DNA of 42,966 nucleotides from Patescibacteria group bacterium (GTDB lineage Bacteria > Patescibacteriota > Minisyncoccia > Phycocordibacterales > Phycocordibacteraceae): positions 1-42,966 of the forward strand of contig SCVI01000050.1 of assembly GCA_004296925.1 (NCBI GenBank), read 5' to 3'. Shown one piece after another: positions 8,624 through 14,703 of the stretch. Under the pieces are notes generated by a model. That model ran no database searches and was not told the DNA's origin. It saw only the letters and a program-made list of their open reading frames with translations. Positions within the stretch are counted from its first letter, which is position 1. Each line of letters begins with the position of its first letter. The position numbers and the translations under genes are program-made.

Positions 8624-8653
8624 TTGGCATGTAAACAGAGAGTGGAGTATAGT
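8624..8653 (+). promoter_or_regulatory. Promoter for clpP
   Basis: TTGGCA (8624-8629), 18 bp, TATAGT (8648-8653). The predicted start is about 8660, a few nt before the ATG at 8663, so the clpP message would be near-leaderless. An upstream in-frame Met at 8624 falls inside this promoter and is not the start. Confidence 0.7.
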
Positions 8654-8662
8654 AATAACACT

Positions 8663-9265
8663 ATGGCAAAAAACATTTCAAACAATATCGTCCCGATGGT
8701 TATTGAAAAGACTAACCTTGGTGAGCGCGCCTACGACATATACTCACGTCTCTTGAAAGAACGTATTGTTTTTTTGAGTGGACCAATTGACGACCACACC
8801 GCAAACCTCGTTATTGCTCAGCTCCTCTTTCTTGAAGCAGAAGACCCTAAGAAAGACGTATACCTATATATAAACTCTCCGGGAGGCTCGGTATCCGCTG
8901 GTTTGGCAATTCTAGACACTATGAACTATGTGAAACCTGACATCGCAACTGTTTGTGTGGGTATTGCAGCATCAGCTGCTGCTGTTATTCTTTCGGCAGG
9001 TAAAAAAGGTAAACGATTTACGCTTCCAAACTCAGAAGTGATGATCCATCAAGTGATGGGAGGAGTAGAAGGCCAAGCAACCGACATTGCCATTGCCGCA
9101 AAGCATATACTTCGTACAAAAGAGAATTTGAACAAGATTCTTGCAAAAAACACTGGGAAAACGTTCGCGGAAGTAGAGTCTGATGCCGAGCGAGACTACT
9201 GGATGACTGCTGACGAGGCAAAGAAGTACGGTATTATTGACCAAATCTACAAAGGAAGAGGCTAG
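8663..9265 (+). CDS. clpP: ATP-dependent Clp protease proteolytic subunit
   Basis: A 200-aa serine peptidase that forms the tetradecameric barrel fed by ClpX/ClpA ATPases. The catalytic triad is intact: Ser104 in GIAASAAAVILSAG, His129 in EVMIHQVMGG, Asp178 in ERDYWMTADEA. The spacing is identical to E. coli Ser98/His123/Asp172. The N-terminal loop (NIVPMVIEKTNLGERAYDIYSRLLKERIVFLSGPI) is typical. The start at 8663 is chosen because the family begins there and a promoter overlaps the longer ORF. It lies next to tig. No clpX is seen in the window. Confidence 0.97.
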   Translation: MAKNISNNIVPMVIEKTNLGERAYDIYSRLLKERIVFLSGPIDDHTANLVIAQLLFLEAEDPKKDVYLYINSPGGSVSAGLAILDTMNYVKPDIATVCVGIAASAAAVILSAGKKGKRFTLPNSEVMIHQVMGGVEGQATDIAIAAKHILRTKENLNKILAKNTGKTFAEVESDAERDYWMTADEAKKYGIIDQIYKGRG

Positions 9266-9282
9266 TAAGTGATTTTTCTTAG

Positions 9283-9317
9283 AATCAAAACGCCCCTAGA
9301 AAAGGGGCGTTTTGATT
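9283..9317 (+). terminator. Intrinsic terminator after clpP
   Basis: A 15-bp perfect stem AATCAAAACGCCCCT / AGGGGCGTTTTGATT around AGAAA, with flanking A/T runs, so probably bidirectional. Confidence 0.92.
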
Positions 9318-9532
9318 GCATAGTTACGCATACGCCTGCTACAATGAATTTGTTAGCTTTTATGTTCAAAAAAATCAATTGCGCAACGTCAACCGGCAGT
9401 GCACGAAATTAGAAATTCCATGATGCGAAGTGTCATTTTAGGCCATATTCAGCCCTTCTCCGTCACACGGGCGCTTTGTATAGTTTAAGGAAATCTGTTC
9501 GTACACACTGGCTTGCCTCGCGTTAAGCAGGT
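9318..9532 (+). promoter_or_regulatory. Long untranslated leader region upstream of rny
   Basis: A 215-bp stretch without a convincing gene. A promoter TTGCAT (9316-9321), 18 bp, TACAAT (9340-9345) would give a leader of about 180 nt, unusual in a window where most leaders are near zero. It holds a 16-codon ORF from 9363 and a second -10-like TATAGT (9478-9483) closer to rny. I could not fold a convincing conserved structure by eye. Confidence 0.45.
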
Positions 9533-11062
9533 ATGTCTACAACACTCATATTAATAGTCCTTGCCTTCACCGGCATTATTGGCATTGCTGCCGGCTACAC
9601 CTTACGTTGGCTCGTAGCACTCGGTCAAAAAGGCTCAGCAGAAATTAAGATTAAGCAACAACTCCTCGAAGCAAGAGAGGAGGCGAAACGTATTGTATCC
9701 GAAGGAGAAAAAGAAGCTGCCAGGCTTGGTGGCGAATTAAAAGAAGAGTTACGTGCGAAAGAAGAGTCGTTTACTGCAAAAGAAAGACGTATAGGCGAAA
9801 AGGAATCGTTCCTCGATCAGCGCCAACTCGATATCGATCGTGAAGCTGACCGTATAAAGGCACAAATCGAGGAGGTGAAGCGCATTAAAGAACGCGCCGA
9901 CGGTCTTGTGCTCGAGAGAGAAAAAGCTCTTCAGACAGTTGCAAAACTTACCGAAGAAGAAGCACAAAACGAACTTTTCAAAACAATCGAAAACAATCAT
10001 CAGGAAGACATGATGGTTCGTCTTCAAAAATTGGAGATAGATGGGAAGGAGCGTCTAGAAACAAAAGCGAGAGAAATCCTTACTACCGCAATCCACCGAA
10101 TGGGTAACTCAGTACATGCCGATGTACTTACCTCCTCGATTCCCATTCCATCTGACGATATTAAAGGAAAGATTATTGGTCGTGAAGGAAGAAATATTCG
10201 CGCATTTGAACGTGCTACTGGCGTTGATCTCATTATTGATGACACACCAGGAATGATTACTCTTTCCTGCTTTGACCCAGTACGTCGCGCTATTGCACGT
10301 ATTGCACTTGAAAACCTCATCATCGATGCGCGTATCCAACCAGCACGCATTGAAGATGCGGTTGAGAAAGCGAAGGACGAGATAGGAAAAGTAATGAAAG
10401 AAAAAGCAGAACAAGCAGCGTACGAGTGCGGTATCCACGGCATCGACCCTCGTCTGATGGCCATTCTTGGTCGTCTTTACTTCCGTACTTCGTACGGCCA
10501 AAACGTACTTCAACATTCAATTGAAATGTCTCACGTAGCTGGAATGCTCGCGACAGAGCTTGGTCTTGATCCTAAAGTTGCTAAGGCAGGTGCCCTTTTC
10601 CATGACATAGGTAAAGCGGTTGACCACGCAGTGCAAGGTACCCACGTTGAAATTGGTCGTCGTATTCTTGAAAAGTTTGGTGTTGATAAAAGAGTCATTC
10701 AAGCAATGCAGGCGCACCATGAAGAGTATCCATATGAAACGCTTGAATCTCTTATTGTGCAGGTTGCGGATGCAATTTCAGGCGGTCGCCCAGGTGCTAG
10801 ACGCGACTCTGTTGAGAGCTATCTTAAACGTTTGCAAGAACTAGAAGGTATCGCCACTTCATTTGCTGGAGTTGAAAAGGCGTTTGCCATTCAAGCGGGT
10901 CGCGAAGTTCGTATATTTGTGAAACCTGAAGAGATTTCAGATCTTCAAGCGCACACACTTGCACGCGATATCGCAATGCGCGTTGAAAATGAACTAAAAT
11001 ATCCAGGAGAAATAAAAATTAACGTCATTCGAGAATCTCGTACCATCGAATTTGCGCGCTAG
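9533..11062 (+). CDS. rny: Ribonuclease Y
   Basis: A 509-aa membrane-anchored endoribonuclease that initiates mRNA decay. The N-terminal transmembrane helix is LILIVLAFTGIIGIAAGYTLRWL. A long charged coiled coil covers about residues 35-180. A KH domain near 205-270 has GKIIGREGRNIRAFE. An HD domain follows (about 325-420), with LFHDIGK giving metal-binding His357-Asp358. The family C-terminal region ends with the typical EIKINVIRESRTIEFAR. Length matches the family (about 510-520). It is monocistronic between two strong terminators. With PNPase and the NYN protein downstream in the window it covers much of the RNA-decay machinery. Confidence 0.97.
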   Translation: MSTTLILIVLAFTGIIGIAAGYTLRWLVALGQKGSAEIKIKQQLLEAREEAKRIVSEGEKEAARLGGELKEELRAKEESFTAKERRIGEKESFLDQRQLDIDREADRIKAQIEEVKRIKERADGLVLEREKALQTVAKLTEEEAQNELFKTIENNHQEDMMVRLQKLEIDGKERLETKAREILTTAIHRMGNSVHADVLTSSIPIPSDDIKGKIIGREGRNIRAFERATGVDLIIDDTPGMITLSCFDPVRRAIARIALENLIIDARIQPARIEDAVEKAKDEIGKVMKEKAEQAAYECGIHGIDPRLMAILGRLYFRTSYGQNVLQHSIEMSHVAGMLATELGLDPKVAKAGALFHDIGKAVDHAVQGTHVEIGRRILEKFGVDKRVIQAMQAHHEEYPYETLESLIVQVADAISGGRPGARRDSVESYLKRLQELEGIATSFAGVEKAFAIQAGREVRIFVKPEEISDLQAHTLARDIAMRVENELKYPGEIKINVIRESRTIEFAR

Positions 11063-11077
11063 AACAAAGCATATTTT

Positions 11078-11106
11078 AAAAAACCTCCCAATCGGGAGGT
11101 TTTTTA
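11078..11106 (+). terminator. Intrinsic terminator after rny
   Basis: Stem AAAAAACCTCCC / GGGAGGTTTTTT with an AATC loop. It also lies immediately past the stop of the converging small gene at 11109-11261 and can serve both. Confidence 0.92.
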
Positions 11107-11108
11107 TT

Positions 11109-11261
11109 TTACATGCTGTGCTTTCTCTTAAAATCTGCGACACATTTATCATACTTTTCCTCTACGTCTGAGCCTTGGAGTAGTTCAAGACAAGCATCAT
11201 GTGCCTCCTCGTTCAAATTTCGTATCTCACTTTGACTTAATTCTTCGTTTGGATTGCTCAT
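11109..11261 (-). CDS. Small acidic helical protein, unknown function
   Basis: A 50-aa protein beginning MSNPNEELSQSEIRNLNEEAHDACLELL. It is predicted helical, rich in Glu/Asp, with two Cys spaced 16 apart (DAC...DKC), a spacing also seen in small CHCH-like hairpins. That is a weak analogy only. A longer in-frame GTG start at 11312 overlaps a TTGACA-like -35 on the minus strand (11316-11321), so the ATG at 11261 is preferred. It converges on rny and shares its terminator. The function is not recognised. Confidence 0.6.
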   Translation of the reverse strand: MSNPNEELSQSEIRNLNEEAHDACLELLQGSDVEEKYDKCVADFKRKHSM

Positions 11262-11335
11262 ATATGGTTCACTATTTGTAACAGGAAGTATATTTTTAAA
11301 CATATTTGTCACTTTGTCAATCTATCATCCAGCTA

Positions 11336-11363
11336 TTGCATGAAAAAAGCCTTTGTATATACT
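11336..11363 (+). promoter_or_regulatory. Promoter for the HU gene
   Basis: TTGCAT (11336-11341), 16 bp, TATACT (11358-11363). The predicted start near 11370 leaves a ~40-nt leader before the ATG at 11411. Confidence 0.6.
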
Positions 11364-11410
11364 GTTTTAAGACCATTTAATAGGATTCATTAGTCATTAG
11401 CTATACACAC

Positions 11411-11683
11411 ATGAATAAAGCAGATCTCGCAGGAAAAGTTCACGACTTACTAGGTGGCACAAAGACACAGGCCGAAGGAGTTGTTGAGACATTGATTGAA
11501 ACAATCATTGGCGCTTTGAAGAAAGGCGATGAAGTATCAATCGCAGGACTAGGTATCTTTTCAACAAAGATGCGTCCAGCTCGAACTGGCCGTAATCCTA
11601 GAACTGGTGAAACTATTAAAGTTCCATCAATGCGCGTTCCAAAGTTCCGTGCAGCAAAAGGATTGAAGGACGCGGTTAAATAA
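11411..11683 (+). CDS. hup: HU-family histone-like DNA-binding protein
   Basis: A 90-aa protein with the HU/IHF fold: an N-terminal helical dimerisation part (MNKADLAGKVHDLLGGTKTQAEGVVETLIETIIGALKKGDEVSIAGLGIF), then the beta-arm with the family signature RPARTGRNPRTGETIKVPSMRVPKFRAAKGLKDAV. In this family the arm Pro inserts into the minor groove and bends DNA; here it is the Pro of RNPRTG. It compacts the nucleoid and assists replication, recombination and repression. HU and IHF subunits cannot be told apart by eye, but a single copy and no alpha/beta hallmark favour HU. A strong terminator follows. Confidence 0.96.
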   Translation: MNKADLAGKVHDLLGGTKTQAEGVVETLIETIIGALKKGDEVSIAGLGIFSTKMRPARTGRNPRTGETIKVPSMRVPKFRAAKGLKDAVK

Positions 11684-11694
11684 ATCGCCTCTAC

Positions 11695-11723
11695 AAAAAA
11701 CCGCCTCAGTGAGGCGGTTTTTT
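11695..11723 (+). terminator. Bidirectional terminator between HU and zinc-ribbon gene
   Basis: CCGCCTC (11701-11707), AGT loop, GAGGCGG (11711-11717), with A6 before and T6 after. It ends HU on plus and overlaps the stop of the minus-strand gene at 11722. Confidence 0.92.
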
Positions 11724-11892
11724 AATGTGTCATTGGTTTCGCAAACGTCCATGAGGGCTGTCTTTTCTTCCATTTTTTGCCTGCCTTACATGAGCATGCT
11801 TGTTCTATACCTGGTTCAGGAAATCTGACCCCAGTATCACGACAAGCTTTGCACCTATAGTTTTCCTGCATTTCTACTCTTGATAGTTCCAT
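11722..11892 (-). CDS. Small zinc-ribbon-like protein
   Basis: A 56-aa ORF starting MELSRVEMQENYRCKACRDTG. It has four cysteines as CxxC (YRCKACRD) and CxC (QACSCKAG), separated by 15 residues, a plausible treble-clef or zinc-ribbon metal site, followed by a Lys/Arg-rich tail (KAGKKWKKRQPSW) that could bind nucleic acid. The CxxC/CxC pattern recalls the DnaJ-like or DNA-primase zinc elements, but the length is too short to assign. It converges on HU and shares its terminator. The paired cysteines and the basic tail argue for a real gene; the role is unknown. Confidence 0.65.
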   Translation of the reverse strand: MELSRVEMQENYRCKACRDTGVRFPEPGIEQACSCKAGKKWKKRQPSWTFAKPMTH

Positions 11893-11963
11893 ATTTTGGA
11901 TAATACGCCGATATTACTTTTTGTCAACTTGAGTATAGACCAGGAGTTTGCCCTCCTTATCTA

Positions 11964-12197
11964 GATACAAAATATAATCGCCAGACACTTTCGTGTTGGG
12001 TTGGTTATTTTTGTGCGGGATAAAGCGTCGGTCAAGCGCTCGATCGTCGCCGTCGTTCCTTCCTCCGCCTGACCACGTTCGCACCGTCCGCCGTGCTCGG
12101 CGGAAACTGCGGTGCTCGCCTTCGATTCCCTTATCCCGATACAAAATATAATCGCCAGACACTTCCGTGTCTGGCTCATTATTTTTGTGCGGGATAA
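11964..12197 (-). repeat. tRNA-3'-end mirror element of tRNA-Gly(UCC)
   Basis: Read on the minus strand after the tRNA: (a) the tRNA 3' end plus trailer ACAAAAATAA; (b) a 9-bp hairpin GCCAGACAC / GTGTCTGGC (12154-12175); (c) CGATTATATTTTGT and an 18-bp perfect inverted copy of the tRNA end (12121-12138 against 12190-12207); (d) a GC-rich domain with nested stems GCACCG/CGGTGC and CCGCCG/CGGCGG, then GTGGTCAGG...TTGACCGA; (e) a direct copy of the acceptor end plus trailer (12005-12023, identical 19 nt to 12179-12197) and a second copy of the 27-nt trailer block (11964-11990 against 12138-12164). Both direct repeats have the same 174-bp offset, so about 60 bp is duplicated around a ~114-bp GC-rich insert. 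Confidence 0.85.
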
Positions 12198-12258
12198 GGG
12201 AATCGAACCCTTGCTATCAGTTTGGAAAACTGATGTTCTACCATTAAACTAATCCCGC
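12188..12258 (-). tRNA. tRNA-Gly (anticodon UCC)
   Basis: Acceptor GCGGGAT / ATCCCGC, anticodon stem TCAGT / ACTGA with loop TTTCCAA (anticodon TCC), T-arm AGGG-TTCGATT-CCCT. Discriminator A; CCA is not encoded. The 3' side carries the mirror element. Confidence 0.95.
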
Positions 12259-12273
12259 CTTCGCCTCGCCAAA

Positions 12274-12306
12274 GCTCGGCTACGGCGGGCATTGCCCGCG
12301 CCGAGC
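12274..12306. repeat. REP-like GC-rich palindrome
   Basis: Nested perfect stems: outer GCTCGGC (12274-12280) / GCCGAGC (12300-12306) and inner GCGGGC / GCCCGC around ATT, with CGCC/GGCG pairs further out. It lies just upstream of tRNA-Gly(UCC), between it and the divergent protease promoter. It is strikingly GC-rich against AT-rich surroundings. Confidence 0.7.
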
Positions 12307-12389
12307 AACGGCGGGTATGGCGAACTCTACCAAAAAAACAGTCACTTTGGAAGCTTAGAGAATTTCTGAGGGAGGGTATACTTCAACGT

Positions 12390-13517
12390 ATGTCTGTTTT
12401 CATTCGAACACTACTTCTATCTTTCGCGGGGTTACTTGTTGCAATCATTCTAGGGTTCACCGCTTCTCCTCAGCAAGTATCAATCACCCAAGAACCTCCT
12501 GCGCTACAAGAAATCATAGAAGAACTTCCTGTACCGACAGTTGCAAGTACTACAGTTGTTGCAACACCTGAAGTAACAAAAAAACCAATTCCAGCCACAC
12601 CACCAAAACCTTCGACTGCTACAAATACAGTTGTTGCTCCAGAAGTTGCTCCAGCCCAACCCTCGCTTTCTTCTTCGAACCTTAACACCCTTGCTCGTGC
12701 TTCAATTGTGAACGTTCTCTGTGTAACAAAGACGGGAGGACCTCTTAACTCTATTTCAGCAAGCGGTGTCATCATAGACCCTCGTGGCACTATCGTAACC
12801 AACGCACATGTTGGCCAATATTTTTTGCTGCGCAATTATCCGTCCGAAAATTTTGTGGAGTGCACCATTCGCACAGGAAGCCCTGCTGCCCCTATGTACA
12901 CAGCAGAACTTCTGTTTATCTCGCCATCATGGATTCGTGACAATGCAAATAAAATAAACCAAGACCGTCCTACCGGCAACGGTGAGCACGACTACGCCTT
13001 TTTACGCATCACGGGCACTGTACATAAAAATATTTTACTCCCCTCCTCATTCCCATACTTGCCGTTATCAGTGAACCCTCCAACAGAAGGTGAGCAAGTA
13101 TTAGTCGCAGGGTATCCTGCAGGATTTCTCGGTGGAATAACGGTACAAAAAAACCTGTATGCATCATCTGCAAATACAGTAGTGGGTGAACTTTTTACTT
13201 TCATATCTGATACCGTAGATCTCTTTTCTCTTGGTGGCACCGTAGTGTCTCAACAGGGGTCTTCAGGCGGAGCTGCGGTAAATGGAAGCGGATCACTAAT
13301 CGGCGTCATAGCCACTTCAAGCGATGCTCCTGACACGGGCTCCAGAGACCTTCGTGCAATTACCACATCCTACATAATTGCCGACTTTCAAAAAGAAACA
13401 GGTGTGAGGCTAGGGACATATTTAATTGGAAATACAGAAGTCACTGCGCGCGTTTTTGCACAAACTACCGCACCAACACTCACACAAATACTCATTGATG
13501 CAATCAAAAACAATTAA
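12390..13517 (+). CDS. Secreted or membrane-anchored trypsin-like serine protease
   Basis: A 375-aa protein with an N-terminal hydrophobic signal or anchor (about residues 5-27), a Pro/Thr/Val-rich low-complexity linker (about 28-95), then a chymotrypsin/HtrA-fold protease domain. Catalytic motifs: GVIIDPRGTIVTNAHV (His), EHDYAFLRITG (Asp) and SQQGSSGGAAVNGSGSLIGV (Ser in GSSGG). No PDZ domain follows, unlike DegP. It probably trims or degrades envelope proteins. The promoter -10 TATACT (12377-12382) ends 7 nt before the ATG, so the message would be leaderless. It is divergent from tRNA-Gly(UCC) and has no clear terminator before the regulator gene. Confidence 0.85.
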   Translation: MSVFIRTLLLSFAGLLVAIILGFTASPQQVSITQEPPALQEIIEELPVPTVASTTVVATPEVTKKPIPATPPKPSTATNTVVAPEVAPAQPSLSSSNLNTLARASIVNVLCVTKTGGPLNSISASGVIIDPRGTIVTNAHVGQYFLLRNYPSENFVECTIRTGSPAAPMYTAELLFISPSWIRDNANKINQDRPTGNGEHDYAFLRITGTVHKNILLPSSFPYLPLSVNPPTEGEQVLVAGYPAGFLGGITVQKNLYASSANTVVGELFTFISDTVDLFSLGGTVVSQQGSSGGAAVNGSGSLIGVIATSSDAPDTGSRDLRAITTSYIIADFQKETGVRLGTYLIGNTEVTARVFAQTTAPTLTQILIDAIKNN

Positions 13518-13556
13518 AATCGGCCATACGATTAAAACGAAGTATCACAGGTATTC

Positions 13557-13585
13557 TTGACAACCCAAAACCTATTTGTTACTCT
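13557..13585 (+). promoter_or_regulatory. Promoter of the TrpR/YerC-like regulator
   Basis: TTGACA (13557-13562), 17 bp, TACTCT (13580-13585), abutting the 30-bp operator palindrome. Confidence 0.75.
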
Positions 13586-13615
13586 ATGTATCACTGTAGT
13601 ACTACAGTGATACAT
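13586..13615. promoter_or_regulatory. Perfect 30-bp palindromic operator
   Basis: ATGTATCACTGTAGT (13586-13600) followed directly by its exact reverse complement ACTACAGTGATACAT (13601-13615). It begins at the base after the -10 box and covers the predicted transcription start, ending 3 bp before the regulator ATG. A bound dimer would block initiation, so autorepression by the adjacent TrpR-like protein is the simplest reading (inference). Confidence 0.85.
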
Positions 13616-13618
13616 ATC

Positions 13619-13933
13619 ATGAATAACGTCACCAAAATTACTCGAGCCCCCAGAAATCCCAAACAAGATATGGTGGCCCTTTATGACGCGTTCTTGTCAC
13701 TCAAAACACGTGAGGAGTGCGCCGCCTTTTTGCGCGATCTCTGCACGCAGTCAGAACTAGAAGCATTTACAGAGCGTTTCGCGATAGCTCGCCTTCTCGC
13801 AAAAGACGTGTCGTATCGAGATACCGCTGATGAAACAGGGGCTTCTACTACAACAGTAACTCGTGTATCCCATTGGCTCCATCACGGACAGGGCGGTTAC
13901 CGTAGTGTCATAACTCGATTGAATAAAAAATAA
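13619..13933 (+). CDS. TrpR-superfamily regulator (YerC/YecD-like)
   Basis: A 104-aa DNA-binding protein. Residues about 15-95 match the Trp repressor/YerC fold: LYDAFLSLKTREECAAFLRDLCTQSELEAFTERFAIARLLAKDVSYRDTADETGASTTTVTRVSHWLHHG. The helix-turn-helix is VSYRDTADETGASTTTVTRVSHWL, and the FLRDLCTQSELEA segment is typical of YerC. In TrpR this fold binds tryptophan; YerC-type ligands are unclear. The upstream Met at 13586 lies in the operator palindrome, so the ATG at 13619 is the start. A terminator follows, and related inverted repeats occur before two small genes downstream, which may be its targets. Confidence 0.87.
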   Translation: MNNVTKITRAPRNPKQDMVALYDAFLSLKTREECAAFLRDLCTQSELEAFTERFAIARLLAKDVSYRDTADETGASTTTVTRVSHWLHHGQGGYRSVITRLNKK

Positions 13934-13964
13934 TCATTCAACAGTCGGGAATGTCTCACGCTCT

Positions 13965-13988
13965 AACCGTCCATAAAGACGGTTTTTT
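13965..13988 (+). terminator. Intrinsic terminator after the regulator gene
   Basis: AACCGTC (13965-13971), CATAAA loop, GACGGTT (13978-13984), then a T run. Confidence 0.88.
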
Positions 13989-14012
13989 AGTATATAAAAA
14001 AATAAAAACATC

Positions 14013-14231
14013 ATGAAAAACAAAGAAACGAAGCTCACGGACAAAAGTTTGGACGTCGACCCTATCGGTATATTGATGCAATCGACACTTATGAGATGTT
14101 TATTCAATATAAGTATGAGTAGGGCCAGCCAAGGACGAAGTGATGAAACGTTTTCGGAAGATGAAATTGTAAGACTGAAGAATGTCCCTGGTGTAATAAC
14201 TACTTCTGACAAAAAAGATAACGGTGAGTAA
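14013..14231 (+). CDS. Small hypothetical protein
   Basis: A 72-aa polar protein, MKNKETKLTDKSLDVDPIGILMQ at the start, with no membrane segment or cysteine cluster (one Cys). It is the first of three consecutive small genes between the YerC-like regulator and guaA. The start is in an A-rich context (AAAAAAATAAAAACATC then ATG) like its two neighbours, with no Shine-Dalgarno. I recognise no family. The shared layout of the three genes is the main argument that this one is expressed. Confidence 0.5.
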   Translation: MKNKETKLTDKSLDVDPIGILMQSTLMRCLFNISMSRASQGRSDETFSEDEIVRLKNVPGVITTSDKKDNGE

Positions 14232-14238
14232 TTCATTC

Positions 14239-14258
14239 AACTACGTACTGTCGTAGTT
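14239..14258. repeat. Inverted repeat before small gene, operator-like
   Basis: AACTACG (14239-14245) / CGTAGTT (14252-14258) around TACTGT, followed by CTGTGGCGATACAT, which resembles the end of the regulator's operator half-site (GATACAT). Confidence 0.55.
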
Positions 14259-14307
14259 CTGTGGCGATACATAGAAAAGGAAATTAATTAAAAAAATAAA
14301 AAACACT

Positions 14308-14472
14308 ATGGAAAAAGAAGCACGTAGAGTACAAAAAGTCACACGACTCAAAGATGAAAACTATTTACTCAAACGCAAAATACCTGGAGCGCTCGCTAAG
14401 GAAAACGCGGAGATACGCGAGATGTTAGAGAACGACAAGGCGGACATTTGGGATCTTTTGCGCGAAGAGTAA
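14308..14472 (+). CDS. Small charged coiled-coil protein
   Basis: A 54-aa ORF beginning MEKEARRVQKVTRLKDENYLLKRK. It is very rich in Lys/Arg/Glu and predicted fully helical, with leucine-spaced heptads (LKDENYLLKRKIPGALAKENAEIREMLEND), so a short coiled coil is likely. It is preceded by an inverted repeat and the string ATAGAAAA..ATTAATTAA, which recurs before the next small gene. Both genes start ATGGAAAAA. No known family is recognised. Confidence 0.55.
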   Translation: MEKEARRVQKVTRLKDENYLLKRKIPGALAKENAEIREMLENDKADIWDLLREE

Positions 14473-14478
14473 TAGGCG

Positions 14479-14499
14479 CACCATCGTAGAGCTACGGTG
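14479..14499. repeat. Second inverted repeat before small gene, operator-like
   Basis: CACCATCGTAG (14479-14489), AG, CTACGGTG (14492-14499), an 8-bp stem. CTACGGTGAT here is one base from CTACAGTGAT in the perfect operator at 13586-13615. Confidence 0.55.
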
Positions 14500-14529
14500 A
14501 TTGGTGATAGAAAAAATTAATTAAACGTT

Positions 14530-14685
14530 ATGGAAAAATGTATACAAGAACAACGTGAAAGATGGAAGATAAGAAATGCTGATCTTGTGAAGCGCATGTA
14601 TGACCTCGCAGGCAAACGTATGGTTGGCGAAGGAGTAGGTGCTCCAGAGGCACAAGTGAATCCCCCAAAGGATACTAACAAATAA
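14530..14685 (+). CDS. Small hypothetical protein
   Basis: A 51-aa ORF starting MEKCIQEQRERWKIRNADLVKR, with a charged helical N-terminal half and a Gly/Pro-rich C-terminal half (VGEGVGAPEAQVNPPKD). It has one Cys at position 4 and no membrane segment. It is the third small gene of the cassette and ends 18 bp before the converging guaA stop. It shares the upstream module (inverted repeat, ATAGAAAA, ATTAATTAA) and the ATGGAAAAA start with the gene at 14308, which argues for duplication of a regulatory-plus-coding unit. Function unknown. Confidence 0.5.
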   Translation: MEKCIQEQRERWKIRNADLVKRMYDLAGKRMVGEGVGAPEAQVNPPKDTNK

Positions 14686-14703
14686 TAAATAGAGAGGTGG
14701 AGT

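Noticed and set aside
12024..12100. SRP RNA-like GGTCAGG...GGAGGAAGGAA stretch on minus in the Gly(UCC) element
   Set aside because: It resembles the SRP domain IV loop only in part, the 3' AGCAG is missing, and the matching position in the Pro element has a different hairpin after GGTCAGG.
11914..12179. Two overlapping minus-strand ORFs of 72 and 82 codons with a repeated SGDYILY-type segment
   Set aside because: They read through the tRNA-Gly(UCC) trailer repeats; the peptide repeat is only the 27-nt DNA repeat translated twice.
14239..14499. The two small-gene inverted repeats as intrinsic terminators
   Set aside because: Neither has a T tract after the stem; operator-like use fits better.
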